Shown here one piece after another: positions 7,120 through 15,347 of a DNA stretch of 18,098 bases. Within the stretch, counting starts at the first letter, position 1, and the number at the start of each line of letters is the position of its first letter. Made by a program: the position numbers and the translations under genes. Below the pieces are notes generated by a model. That model did no database searches. It was not told the DNA's origin and saw only the letters and a program-made list of their open reading frames with translations. The DNA lies in NCBI GenBank assembly GCA_002684695.1, contig NYVQ01000028.1, forward strand, positions 2,946-21,043, written 5' to 3'. This DNA comes from SAR116 cluster bacterium. Its GTDB lineage: Bacteria > Pseudomonadota > Alphaproteobacteria > Puniceispirillales > GCA-002684695.

Positions 7120-9570
7120 TTAACTTTTAAGAATATTTGCAAAAATTCTAAATGCACCTGGAACTAAATTATCCATTTGATAAAAAAGATTTAGTGCGCA
7201 ATGTATGTGGCGTCCAGATCCATAGTTTGCAACCAATAAACCCCCTAAAAGTGGTTGTTCATTTTTATCGGACATCATGAATAATGGTTTATATTCGTCG
7301 TCCCAATTTGCAGCAAAATATAATCCTCTTTCTTTAATCCAATTATTAAAGTCAACTGAAGAAATTTTATTAGGATGATTTAAAACAATGTGATTTGGAT
7401 CTAAAAACCCAACTTCTGCTTTTGGATTTGTAACGCGCCACCTTATTGATGGGCTCCCAATTTTTAAAAAATAAGGACCACTTTTATTTTCATCCCAATT
7501 ATCTTGCGGTCTATGGTATTCTGTTACGTAGTTACCACCATCATTTATCCACTTATTTATTTTATTAAATACTTTATGAATTGGTCTACTTGCGCCAGCA
7601 AAGACACCAGAAACAATAGTGTCAAATTTTGAAAAGTCTTCAGAAATAATTTCATCATCTGATAGCAAGCGAACTTCTGCTCCAAGCATTTGAGCCCATT
7701 TCCATGCTTTATCGGCATGACCATCGATCCAACCAATTTTAAGACCTGATAAATCATTTGTTTGAACGTTTAGAATTGATAGTTCACAATCATTTTCAAG
7801 TAGTATGTTACCTGTGTGGCTATAACCAAACTCTGATATTTCAGAAATTCTTGTACCATTTGAAGTAAGAAATATTTTACTTAATCCTTCATCAATTTGA
7901 GAATTAACTTGAAGTTCAGTGTGATAGGAAATTGCTTCTGAATTATTGTTATTATCTAATTTTAAAATTGGATTATCACAAATCCAATCTTTAGGATAAT
8001 TTAGAACCAAATCTTCTGAACCAGAAGAAAACTTTGTTACTAAAAACTTTATAGGAATTTTTGTAGTTTCATTATTTTTGTTTTGTTTCGAAATTATGTT
8101 AATAATTTTCTTTTCTTCTAATGATCCAATGATATTTGGAATGATAGTAAAATTCTCATTTGGCATTACGTTTATAGAAAAATTTGTATCATTTACATTA
8201 AATTTAACTTTTGCATGCAAACCACTTGGCTCTAATGCGATACCGTGCCACTCTTGATAAAGATCTTGATAGGTTGTGTTTTGATTAATCGTACCTTCAA
8301 AAATATAATTTAATCTATTTGATGAAATATTTATTTTATGTTGAAAACTCAAGTCAGTTTCAAAAGGTGTGATTATCTTTTTGTTTAAATTGCTTATATT
8401 AAATTTATTATTCTTATGAATAGATAAATTAGCTTTAATCTTTCCACCAACAAAGTGGTTATTAGAAATAAAACTAAGGCTAGGCAATAACGCAATACAA
8501 TCAGCCATTGTATAAGAGCATTGCTTTTGTTTTAATTGAATTCTGTGAACTTGATCTTCAGAAAAAGATTTTTCAGCATCCCCTAATAACTTTTGAAGTT
8601 TGCATAAATTGGTAATAAGTTGATCAGTTTTGTTAAAACTTTCAATTGCATCTAAAGAGTATTTATGAGCTTCAATTAACAAATGTTTTCCTGATTTATC
8701 TTTTGAAAATTCTGAAAGTTCATATAAATTCTTAGGAATTACTCCACCAGTAATATCTCCTTCGACATTTGTGCCTTTTAGGAAGTGTAATGGAACTGTT
8801 AATTTATCTTCGTAAGCCAATTTACTTACATTTTGAGTGGAATGATATGATCGAGACCATTCACCGATTTGATTATAGGTTCCACCAAACACATTATTAA
8901 AATCACCTACATCAATAAAGTGTGTTGCTTCTGGCGGATCCTCCTCGTCATCGTAAGCGCCACCACCACCACCCCAAGCTGGGAGGAAAATTTGTGATAT
9001 TTTCCAGGGTTTAAATTGAGAATCTTTATATATTTTTGAGTTGTCAGAATTATCATATGCTTCAATTGTTGCTCTTGTAATAGCTCTGTGATGACCGTGT
9101 TGGCCATTAATATCTAAAAAAGTTGGGATTATAATATCAGGTTTATACGCTCTAACTAATCGAACCATTCTTTGAAAAGTATAATCTTTACCCCAGAATT
9201 CAAATGTTTCTTCTGCTGATTTTGATAAGCCAAAATCAACTATACTGCTATTTCTATTTTCTGCTAGCCATCCAATGTCTGCTCTTAATACAGACATAGC
9301 TTTTAGTAATTCAAAAGTTCTTAAAGCACCTAAATTGTCATCTCTTTCAGGCCCTATACTATTTTGACCTCCTTGACCTCTAACTGCATTAACATAAGAG
9401 ACGTGATATCCATAATCTAATGATAACTTGGCAAGAAGCCGACTAGCTTCGTCATCAGGGTGCGCCCCTGTTTGCATGAATGACACTGTGGATTTTAGTG
9501 ATTGTAAATTAGACCATAATGACCTGTTAAGGTAACGATGTTCTTGATTTTCAATTTCTCTTTTTCTCAT
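7120..9570 (-). CDS. Two-domain PIG-L (LmbE-like) family deacetylase with glutamine-amidotransferase-like C-terminal domain
   Basis: The 816-residue protein opens with a PIG-L N-deacetylase domain (about residues 30-260). The zinc-site signature AHPDDE is at 36-41 and the HGHH motif at 158-161, so metal ligands and the catalytic Asp are intact. A long middle section (about 260-600) looks beta-rich, like accessory beta-sandwich modules. The last ~210 residues (about 605-816, starting at LKIGWIDGHADKAW) resemble ThuA/class I glutamine-amidotransferase-like alpha/beta domains. PIG-L enzymes remove N-acetyl groups from GlcNAc-type conjugates (MshB, BshB, PIG-L). No signal peptide is visible, so it should act in the cytosol after import. 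AAGAAG precedes ATG 9570. It is divergent from the sugar importer operon across 112 nt, which suggests shared control and a catabolic role. Confidence 0.85.
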   Translation of the reverse strand: MRKREIENQEHRYLNRSLWSNLQSLKSTVSFMQTGAHPDDEASRLLAKLSLDYGYHVSYVNAVRGQGGQNSIGPERDDNLGALRTFELLKAMSVLRADIGWLAENRNSSIVDFGLSKSAEETFEFWGKDYTFQRMVRLVRAYKPDIIIPTFLDINGQHGHHRAITRATIEAYDNSDNSKIYKDSQFKPWKISQIFLPAWGGGGGAYDDEEDPPEATHFIDVGDFNNVFGGTYNQIGEWSRSYHSTQNVSKLAYEDKLTVPLHFLKGTNVEGDITGGVIPKNLYELSEFSKDKSGKHLLIEAHKYSLDAIESFNKTDQLITNLCKLQKLLGDAEKSFSEDQVHRIQLKQKQCSYTMADCIALLPSLSFISNNHFVGGKIKANLSIHKNNKFNISNLNKKIITPFETDLSFQHKINISSNRLNYIFEGTINQNTTYQDLYQEWHGIALEPSGLHAKVKFNVNDTNFSINVMPNENFTIIPNIIGSLEEKKIINIISKQNKNNETTKIPIKFLVTKFSSGSEDLVLNYPKDWICDNPILKLDNNNNSEAISYHTELQVNSQIDEGLSKIFLTSNGTRISEISEFGYSHTGNILLENDCELSILNVQTNDLSGLKIGWIDGHADKAWKWAQMLGAEVRLLSDDEIISEDFSKFDTIVSGVFAGASRPIHKVFNKINKWINDGGNYVTEYHRPQDNWDENKSGPYFLKIGSPSIRWRVTNPKAEVGFLDPNHIVLNHPNKISSVDFNNWIKERGLYFAANWDDEYKPLFMMSDKNEQPLLGGLLVANYGSGRHIHCALNLFYQMDNLVPGAFRIFANILKS

Positions 9571-9635
9571 TAATACTTCTTGTAATAAATATATTTTCTA
9601 TATTAGTGTAATAATATAAAATTAATCAAATGAAA

Positions 9636-9660
9636 TATGTTAACATAAATATGTTACAAT
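9636..9660. promoter_or_regulatory. Palindromic operator-like site in the divergent promoter region
   Basis: TATGTTAACATA at 9636-9647 is a perfect 12-bp palindrome, and half-site TATGTTA recurs at 9650-9656. A possible -10 hexamer TACAAT (9655-9660) for the importer operon overlaps the second half-site, 22 nt before its TTG start. On the other strand the palindrome sits where a -35 region for the PIG-L gene could lie. I infer a repressor or activator site controlling both directions. No regulator gene is in the window, and such AT-rich palindromes can occur by chance. Confidence 0.4.
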
Positions 9661-9682
9661 TAATAAAGCAACGGAGGAAAAA

Positions 9683-10936
9683 TTGAAAAAAATTAAATTA
9701 TTCTTATTTTCTATTTTTGGCTCAATATTTATTCTTAGTAGTATCGTATCAAATGCTGTAGAGATAGAATATTGGCAATATACATATAAAGCACGTGTTG
9801 AAGCAGTAGACAAGTTAATCGCAAACTTTGAAAAAGCAAACCCCGGTATCACAATAAAGCATACTAATTTTCCTTACGCTGATTACCGAAAAAAAGTTGC
9901 GATTGCAATTTCATCAGGTGATGGCCCCGATTTAGTTCAACTTTATTATGGTTGGCTAAACGATTATAGGGATAGTGGTTTAATTCAACCATTACCTAAA
10001 GATGCATTCTCACATAGTAAAATTGAGAGTGATTTCTTTAAAATGGTATCATCTATGAAAGTTGATGGTGAATACTGGGGACTTCCAACTGCAGTTCGTT
10101 CACTAGCTTTATTCTATAACAATGATCTGTTAAAAGAAGCAGGACTATCAGGTCCACCTGAAACTCTTGATGACCTTGTTGATTATGCAAAAAAACTTAC
10201 AAAAAGAGATGCAAGTGGAAATATGATTCAAGAAGGTTTGGCTTTTGATGGTGGTATTGGACAAACTCACCACTTTTGGAGAGAGGTTCTTGTTAGGCAT
10301 TATGGTGGTCAACCATATTCTGATGATGGTCAAAAAATTACTTATAATAATGATGCAGGTGTTAAGGCACTTACATATCTTACCGATTTTGAAAAAACAC
10401 ACAAAACTACAAGCAATGGTTTTATGAATAGAGGACAAGACGGATTTGCTGCAGGTAAAGTAGGCTTGTACATTGATGGATCTTTTAGGATTTCAAAATT
10501 TGTGAAAGCTGAAGGACTAAACTTTTCAATTTCTGAGTTGCCTGGTCATAATGGAACGAGGTACAACTTTTCTTCATTCTGGGCTAATGCTTTAAGTTCA
10601 AAAGCTAAAGGTGAGAAAAAAGAAGCAGCTGCCAAGTTCCTTGCATACCTGACTTCTGACGAAGCAATGCAAATTTGGCTTGATACTGTTGGAGAACTTC
10701 CAGCAAAGCCATCTGTTGCACTAGTAGATGCAAATAAGCAACATGAACTTTACGGTCCTTTTATACGTGGACTTGATTATGCAACTGCAACGACTTTTAT
10801 TTCAGAAAAGCCCCAAAGGCAATCTGTGGTAGACGCATATGATATGGTTGTATTGCAAGGAATGTCTCCTAAGGATGCATTAGCAAAGGTTGCTAAAAAA
10901 GAGCAAGAATTACTAGACGATTTCTTTGGAAACTAA
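9683..10936 (+). CDS. Sugar ABC transporter, extracellular solute-binding protein (family 1)
   Basis: The 417-residue protein has a signal peptide (KKIK, a hydrophobic core to about residue 22, cleavage after SNA at 25). A family 1 solute-binding fold of the maltose/glycerol-3-phosphate type follows: an early IEYWQY strand, GDGPDLVQLYYGW, WGLPTAVRSLALFYN and a FAAGKVGLYIDGS segment. It captures a carbohydrate-like ligand in the periplasm and delivers it to the permeases encoded next. Aromatic residues are common, as expected for sugar binding, but the ligand cannot be read. The start is TTG 9683 with a strong GGAGG (9673-9677) 5 nt upstream; no ATG precedes the signal peptide. It is the first gene of the operon and is followed by a hairpin that may keep its expression above that of the permeases. 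Confidence 0.93.
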   Translation: MKKIKLFLFSIFGSIFILSSIVSNAVEIEYWQYTYKARVEAVDKLIANFEKANPGITIKHTNFPYADYRKKVAIAISSGDGPDLVQLYYGWLNDYRDSGLIQPLPKDAFSHSKIESDFFKMVSSMKVDGEYWGLPTAVRSLALFYNNDLLKEAGLSGPPETLDDLVDYAKKLTKRDASGNMIQEGLAFDGGIGQTHHFWREVLVRHYGGQPYSDDGQKITYNNDAGVKALTYLTDFEKTHKTTSNGFMNRGQDGFAAGKVGLYIDGSFRISKFVKAEGLNFSISELPGHNGTRYNFSSFWANALSSKAKGEKKEAAAKFLAYLTSDEAMQIWLDTVGELPAKPSVALVDANKQHELYGPFIRGLDYATATTFISEKPQRQSVVDAYDMVVLQGMSPKDALAKVAKKEQELLDDFFGN

Positions 10937-10941
10937 TTCTT

Positions 10942-10976
10942 CAAAAGGGGGAGCCTTCTATAGGCTTTCCCTTTTG
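10942..10976 (+). terminator. Intercistronic hairpin between binding-protein and permease genes (attenuator or mRNA stabiliser)
   Basis: The 15-nt arm at 10942-10956 pairs completely with 10962-10976 (two G-U wobbles) around the 5-nt loop TCTAT. The downstream sequence CATTTAATTGC has no continuous T run, so it is at most a leaky terminator. It lies 5 nt after the binding-protein stop and 20 nt before the permease start. In many ABC operons such stem-loops protect the binding-protein mRNA so that this component is made in excess. Confidence 0.7.
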
Positions 10977-10996
10977 CATTTAATTGCAAAATAATA

Positions 10997-11899
10997 ATGA
11001 TCAAAAATTTCTGGGAAAATCTTACAATTAATCAAAAGCTCGCCATTACAGCTTGGGTTTTCTTAGCAATTCCAATAATATTTTATGTTACTATTCGTTT
11101 CTATCCAACGTATGAAGCTTTTTACGTGTCATTTATGAAATGGAATCTGCTTGGTGCTAAAAAATATATAGGTTTTAAAAATTATATACGAATTTATAAC
11201 GATGAAGATTTCTGGATAGTTCTTTGGAACACAATAAAATATGCAATAATTGGTGTCCCAGTAAGTTTATTAATTTCTTTCACTGTCGCATATTATTTAA
11301 ATGAAATAAAATTTGGTCATCAGACAATAAGAGCTTTTTATTTTATACCTTTTCTTACAACTGCTATTGCAATGGCATGGGTATGGAGATGGTTTTACCA
11401 ACCAATGCCTATTGGTTACTTCAATATAATGCTTTCGTGGGTTGGCATACCACAGCAACCATTTTTGAAGTCAATAGAGCAAGGTCTCTATGCTATAATG
11501 GCGCCAGCTGTTTGGGCCGGGTTGGGTTTCCAAATTGTTATTTTTATTGCTGGCATCAGAGCTATTCCAAAAAGCCATTTTGAAGCTGCTGAAATTGACG
11601 GTGCTGGTCGGATTCAAATATTAAAAGAAATAATATTACCCGCACTTAAACCTACAACAATTTTCTTAGTTGTAATATCAACAATAGGTTTTTTAAGAAT
11701 TTTTGATCAAGTTTATAGTATGAGTGAAGATAGTGCAGGTGGGCCACTTAATGCAACCAAGCCTTTAGTTTTGATGATTTATGAGTATGCTTTCGATATG
11801 TACAAATTAGGTAGAGCGTCTGCACTTACAGTCATTCTGTTTTTACTGCTTTTTACAGTAAGTATTCTTCAATTATGGTTCATGCGGAAACAGAAATGA
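10997..11899 (+). CDS. Sugar ABC transporter permease (MalF/UgpA/LacF type)
   Basis: A 300-residue integral membrane protein with about six transmembrane segments. The cytoplasmic EAA coupling loop EAAEIDGAGRIQILKEI starts at residue 196 and docks on the ATPase. The N-terminal WVFLAIPIIFYV and FYPTYEAFYVSF segments are typical of the first CUT1-class permease. It forms half of the membrane channel, with the product of the next gene. It starts at ATG 10997, 60 nt after the binding-protein stop and beyond the hairpin. Its stop overlaps the next start in an ATGA arrangement, so the two permeases are translationally coupled. Confidence 0.92.
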   Translation: MIKNFWENLTINQKLAITAWVFLAIPIIFYVTIRFYPTYEAFYVSFMKWNLLGAKKYIGFKNYIRIYNDEDFWIVLWNTIKYAIIGVPVSLLISFTVAYYLNEIKFGHQTIRAFYFIPFLTTAIAMAWVWRWFYQPMPIGYFNIMLSWVGIPQQPFLKSIEQGLYAIMAPAVWAGLGFQIVIFIAGIRAIPKSHFEAAEIDGAGRIQILKEIILPALKPTTIFLVVISTIGFLRIFDQVYSMSEDSAGGPLNATKPLVLMIYEYAFDMYKLGRASALTVILFLLLFTVSILQLWFMRKQK

Positions 11900-12744
11900 C
11901 TGATAATAATCAAATAATTGAAAAATTAGAGGAACTAAACCCAAAAAAAATAATTATTTGGACTATTGTATTTTTGGGAAGCATTGTCATGGTTACGCCC
12001 ATAATATTTATGGTAAGTATGTCCTTCAAAACAGGACAAGAAGTATACCTATTTTCTTTATTTCCTGAAAAAGCCACTATAAAAAATTATATATTTGTTT
12101 TAACTGAATCTAAATTTATTTATTGGGGTTTAAACTCCTTGTGGGTTGCAACATTTAGCACCCTCTCAGTTTTATTCTTTGACAGTCTGGTTGGTTATAC
12201 ATTAGCAAAATACAGTTTTCGGGGTAGAGAAATAATCTTTGTAGCTATACTGAGTACGTTAATGATCCCAACAGAGATGTTGATTATTCCTTGGTACATG
12301 ATGTCTCGTGAGTTTGGATGGATTGATACTTATTGGGGGATTGCGTTTCCTGGATTAATGACTGGTTTTGGGACATTTCTAATGAGACAGTTTTTTATGA
12401 GTTTGCCTGATGAATTAATCGAGGCTGCAAGAATTGATGGATGGTCTGAATTCGCTATTTGGTGGAAGATTGCAATGCCTTTGGTAGTTCCAGCTCTTTC
12501 TGCTTTAGCAATCTTTCATTTTTTAGGAAATTGGACAGCATTTCTTTGGCCATTAATAATAATAAATGATCCAGATATGTATACAATACCTGTGGGTTTA
12601 GCGTCCTTTAATGGTGAGTATGAAATGAATTGGGAAATCGTTATGACTGCATCATGTTTGGCTACTATTCCAACTTTATTTGTTTTTATAATTCTTCAAA
12701 AATATATAATTAAAGGAATTATGCTTGCTGGATTGAAAGGTTAA
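11896..12744 (+). CDS. Carbohydrate ABC transporter permease (MalG/UgpE type)
   Basis: A 282-residue membrane protein with about six transmembrane segments, the second permease of a CUT1 importer. The EAA loop EAARIDGWSEFAIWWKIAMP begins at residue 176. The family's AKYSFRGRE and MIPTEMLIIPWY segments are visible, and it ends with LAGLKG, the usual C-terminus of MalG-type permeases. I chose ATG 11896 because it overlaps the upstream stop (ATGA) and GGAAA lies just before it. An earlier in-frame ATG at 11875 would give only seven extra residues inside the previous gene. The lyase gene starts 4 nt after the stop. Confidence 0.92.
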   Translation: MTDNNQIIEKLEELNPKKIIIWTIVFLGSIVMVTPIIFMVSMSFKTGQEVYLFSLFPEKATIKNYIFVLTESKFIYWGLNSLWVATFSTLSVLFFDSLVGYTLAKYSFRGREIIFVAILSTLMIPTEMLIIPWYMMSREFGWIDTYWGIAFPGLMTGFGTFLMRQFFMSLPDELIEAARIDGWSEFAIWWKIAMPLVVPALSALAIFHFLGNWTAFLWPLIIINDPDMYTIPVGLASFNGEYEMNWEIVMTASCLATIPTLFVFIILQKYIIKGIMLAGLKG

Positions 12745-12748
12745 AATA

Positions 12749-14233
12749 TTGAAAAAATACGATAAATTTCCAGCTCAAGTCTATGTGGATAGTTTTTTAA
12801 AACAAGATCTTCATACTTACAAAACAGTATTTAAGGATGCTCTTTTTCAAATTAATTATGCTCAATGTATAATGTTGCATGAGGAAAATATTATCAGTTT
12901 CGAGGAAGCAAAACTAATTTTTAAAAATTTATATAAAATAGAGCACGAATTTGATTTTGATGGTTTGGAGTATGATGCTAAGTTCGAGGATTTATTTTTT
13001 CTAGTTGAGAAGACATTAATTGGTAAAATTGGTGTTGATATAGCTGGTAAACTTCACACTGGACGCTCAAGAAATGATATGGAGCATACAATGTTTAGAA
13101 TTGAGCTCCGCCAGCGCTTGATAACGAATATTAAGGAATTTTTTTTGCTAATTGACCATTTAATTGAAAGGGGTGAAAGAGGTCTTCATGAGATTATTTT
13201 ACTCTATACACATGGGCAGCCAGCACAAGCATCTAATTTAGCACATTTTTTGTTTGCAGTTGTTGAGTTTTGCCTAAGAGACATTGATAGATTAATGAAG
13301 GCCCTAAACTTAGTGAACATGTCACCGATGGGTGCAGCTGCGATTACAACTTCAGGTTTTCCTCTTAATAGAGAAAGAATGGCAGAACTATTGGGTTTTG
13401 AAAAAATTGTCCATAATTCATATGGTGCTATTGCTAGTTGCGATTATATAACGACAACATATTCATCTTTAAAAATTGCATCAATTAATCTTGGGAGATT
13501 TGTTCAAGAACTTATTAATTGGACAGGTTTTGAAGTTAGTCAAATTTTTGTTCCAGATGGCTTTGTTCAAATTTCTTCAATTATGCCACAAAAGAGAAAT
13601 CCAGTACCTTTAGAACATTTAAGATTGAAATTATCACTATGTAATGGTGAATGTGATAAAATTATCAATACTATGCATAATACTCCTTTCGCAGATATGA
13701 ATGATTCTGAAAGAGAGGTGCAATCTGAAGGGCATAAGGCATTTAATTTAATGTCTAAGATAATACCTCTTTTGTCAGGGTTTATTGAATCAATACAAAT
13801 TAATGAAAAATCAATAAAAAATAGGATTAATTCTTCAATGGCAACAATTACAGAATTAGCAGATTCATTAGTTAGGGAAGAGAAAATTAGTTTTCGTCAA
13901 GCTCACGAAGTTGCGCAACATTTATCTAAAGAGCTAATTTTAAAAGATATTGCCCTTGATGAAGTAGACTTCAATGTTTTTTCTAATTTATTTGAACAAT
14001 TAGTTGGCCTTAAACCTTCTATAAGTAGAGAACGCTTTAAGGAGGTTTGTTCACCTGGGTATTTTGTAAACGTAAGAAATCTTCCTGGAGGACCTTCGAA
14101 AGATACAATTATAAATAGTTTAGAAGTCTATAAAAATGAATTATCAGAATATAAAAAAACCATATCAGAAAATGAGAGTTTTATTAATAATAGTAAAAAT
14201 AATTTAGTAAAGTTTTATAAACAATATTCTTAA
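12749..14233 (+). CDS. Argininosuccinate lyase-like enzyme of the fumarase/aspartase superfamily, embedded in the sugar importer operon
   Basis: The 494-residue protein has the superfamily catalytic elements: GKLHTGRSRND (100-110), THGQPAQ with general-acid-side His155 (154-160), and the mobile catalytic loop SSIMPQKRNP (276-285, Ser276/Ser277 and Lys282). Superfamily enzymes cleave C-N bonds by beta-elimination, releasing fumarate. Positions that define true argininosuccinate lyases are changed: THLQRAQP reads THGQPAQ, the RSRNDQ glutamine is Met111, the NSLDAVSDRDF region reads NSYGAIASCDY (223-233), and the usual YNKDLQED motif is replaced around 312-327 (NTPFADMNDSEREVQ). It is therefore probably not ArgH but acts on the imported compound. 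Start TTG 12749 has AAAGG 8 nt upstream. Four nt separate it from the permease and 15 nt from the ATPase gene. Confidence 0.8.
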   Translation: MKKYDKFPAQVYVDSFLKQDLHTYKTVFKDALFQINYAQCIMLHEENIISFEEAKLIFKNLYKIEHEFDFDGLEYDAKFEDLFFLVEKTLIGKIGVDIAGKLHTGRSRNDMEHTMFRIELRQRLITNIKEFFLLIDHLIERGERGLHEIILLYTHGQPAQASNLAHFLFAVVEFCLRDIDRLMKALNLVNMSPMGAAAITTSGFPLNRERMAELLGFEKIVHNSYGAIASCDYITTTYSSLKIASINLGRFVQELINWTGFEVSQIFVPDGFVQISSIMPQKRNPVPLEHLRLKLSLCNGECDKIINTMHNTPFADMNDSEREVQSEGHKAFNLMSKIIPLLSGFIESIQINEKSIKNRINSSMATITELADSLVREEKISFRQAHEVAQHLSKELILKDIALDEVDFNVFSNLFEQLVGLKPSISRERFKEVCSPGYFVNVRNLPGGPSKDTIINSLEVYKNELSEYKKTISENESFINNSKNNLVKFYKQYS

Positions 14234-14248
14234 AAGATAGAGGCAATA

Positions 14249-15346
14249 ATGGCTAATGTACAATTCAAAAATCTATTTAAAAATTATGGGGACGTTAAAG
14301 CTGTTCATGACTTTAATTTAGATATAGCTGAAGGGGAATTTATTGTTTTGGTAGGACCATCAGGTTGTGGTAAATCTACAACATTAAGAATGATTGCTGG
14401 TTTAGAAGACATTACTTCAGGGCACATATACATAGATGATAAGTTTATTAATAAAATACATCCTAAAAATCGTGATATAGCGATGGTTTTCCAAAATTAT
14501 GCTTTGTATCCACATTTATCTGTAAAAGATAATATTTCATTTGGTTTAAGAGCGCAAAAACTTCCTAGATCCGAAATTGAAAAAAGAGTTATTGAAGCTT
14601 CAGAAACTTTGGGTTTAGAGGGGCTTTTGTTAAGAAGGCCTGGCGAACTGTCAGGAGGCCAAAAACAGCGAGTAGCTATGGGCAGAGCAATTGTTAGAAA
14701 ACCAAAAGTTTTTTTATTTGATGAGCCTTTATCTAATTTAGATGCTAAACTAAGACATAAAATGAGAGCTGAAATGAAAAAGCTCCATAAGCAAGTTGGC
14801 ACAACTACTATTTATGTTACTCATGATCAGATTGAAGCCATGACTTTAGCAGATAGAATAGTGATTATGAAGGATGGTCTTATTGAGCAAGTTGGCTCAC
14901 CCAATGAGGTGTATAAAAGTCCAAACAATATTTTTGTAGCTAGCTTTATAGGAACTCCCGCAATGAATTTTATAGAGGGTAAAGTGAATAATGTTTCAAA
15001 GGCATCTTCAATTATTGGTCTGGTAGATAGAAAAACTTTAAAATTAAAAAAAGGTAATCTAAATACTAATCAAGATATTATTCTAGGACTTAGACCTGAA
15101 GACATTTCAGTAACTAATAAAAAGTTAACTAATTCAAAAGATGACATTGAGATAGATGCAGAAATTTCAGTTATCGAACCTATGGGTCATGAAACCGTTG
15201 TAATATGTGAAAGTAATTATGGAGAGATTACAGGCAAGGTTGAAAGTAATACTAATTTAAAAGAAGGTATGAATGTAAAGTTAAGTGTATGCCAAGATAA
15301 TATTTATCTTTTTGATAAAAATTCACAAAAAAACCTTAGCCTTTAA
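14249..15346 (+). CDS. Sugar ABC transporter ATP-binding protein (MalK/UgpC/MsmK type)
   Basis: The 365-residue ATPase has Walker A GPSGCGKST (36-44), Q-loop Gln82, signature LSGGQ (134-138), Walker B VFLFDE (154-159) and switch His192 in VTHDQIEAM. A C-terminal regulatory region of the MalK/UgpC type follows, with GLRPEDI and TOBE-like beta strands. Two copies should power the importer made by the two upstream permeases. It is the last gene of the operon: AGAGG precedes ATG 14249, which lies 15 nt after the lyase stop. It ends 1 nt from the convergent glucokinase stop, with no obvious hairpin terminator between them. Confidence 0.95.
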   Translation: MANVQFKNLFKNYGDVKAVHDFNLDIAEGEFIVLVGPSGCGKSTTLRMIAGLEDITSGHIYIDDKFINKIHPKNRDIAMVFQNYALYPHLSVKDNISFGLRAQKLPRSEIEKRVIEASETLGLEGLLLRRPGELSGGQKQRVAMGRAIVRKPKVFLFDEPLSNLDAKLRHKMRAEMKKLHKQVGTTTIYVTHDQIEAMTLADRIVIMKDGLIEQVGSPNEVYKSPNNIFVASFIGTPAMNFIEGKVNNVSKASSIIGLVDRKTLKLKKGNLNTNQDIILGLRPEDISVTNKKLTNSKDDIEIDAEISVIEPMGHETVVICESNYGEITGKVESNTNLKEGMNVKLSVCQDNIYLFDKNSQKNLSL

Positions 15347-15347
15347 T

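Noticed and set aside
7120..9570. Mycothiol or bacillithiol biosynthesis, suggested by the PIG-L domain.
   Set aside because: No glycosyltransferase or cysteine ligase partner is present, the organism type is wrong for it, and the fusion is far longer than MshB or BshB.
10148..10438. 96-residue antisense frame, and a 60-residue same-strand frame, inside the binding-protein gene.
   Set aside because: Both are shadows of the binding-protein coding sequence, which is clearly the real frame.
11875..11895. Start of the second permease at ATG 11875.
   Set aside because: ATG 11896 gives the standard ATGA overlap with the upstream stop and a GGAAA just before it; the extra seven residues have no family resemblance.
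12749..14233. Calling this gene argH (arginine biosynthesis).
   Set aside because: Motifs that bind argininosuccinate are altered and the gene is locked inside a sugar transporter operon with no arginine genes nearby.
14497..14802. 101-residue open frame antisense to the ATPase gene.
   Set aside because: It lies entirely opposite highly conserved ABC ATPase motifs and has no ribosome binding site or recognisable protein features.
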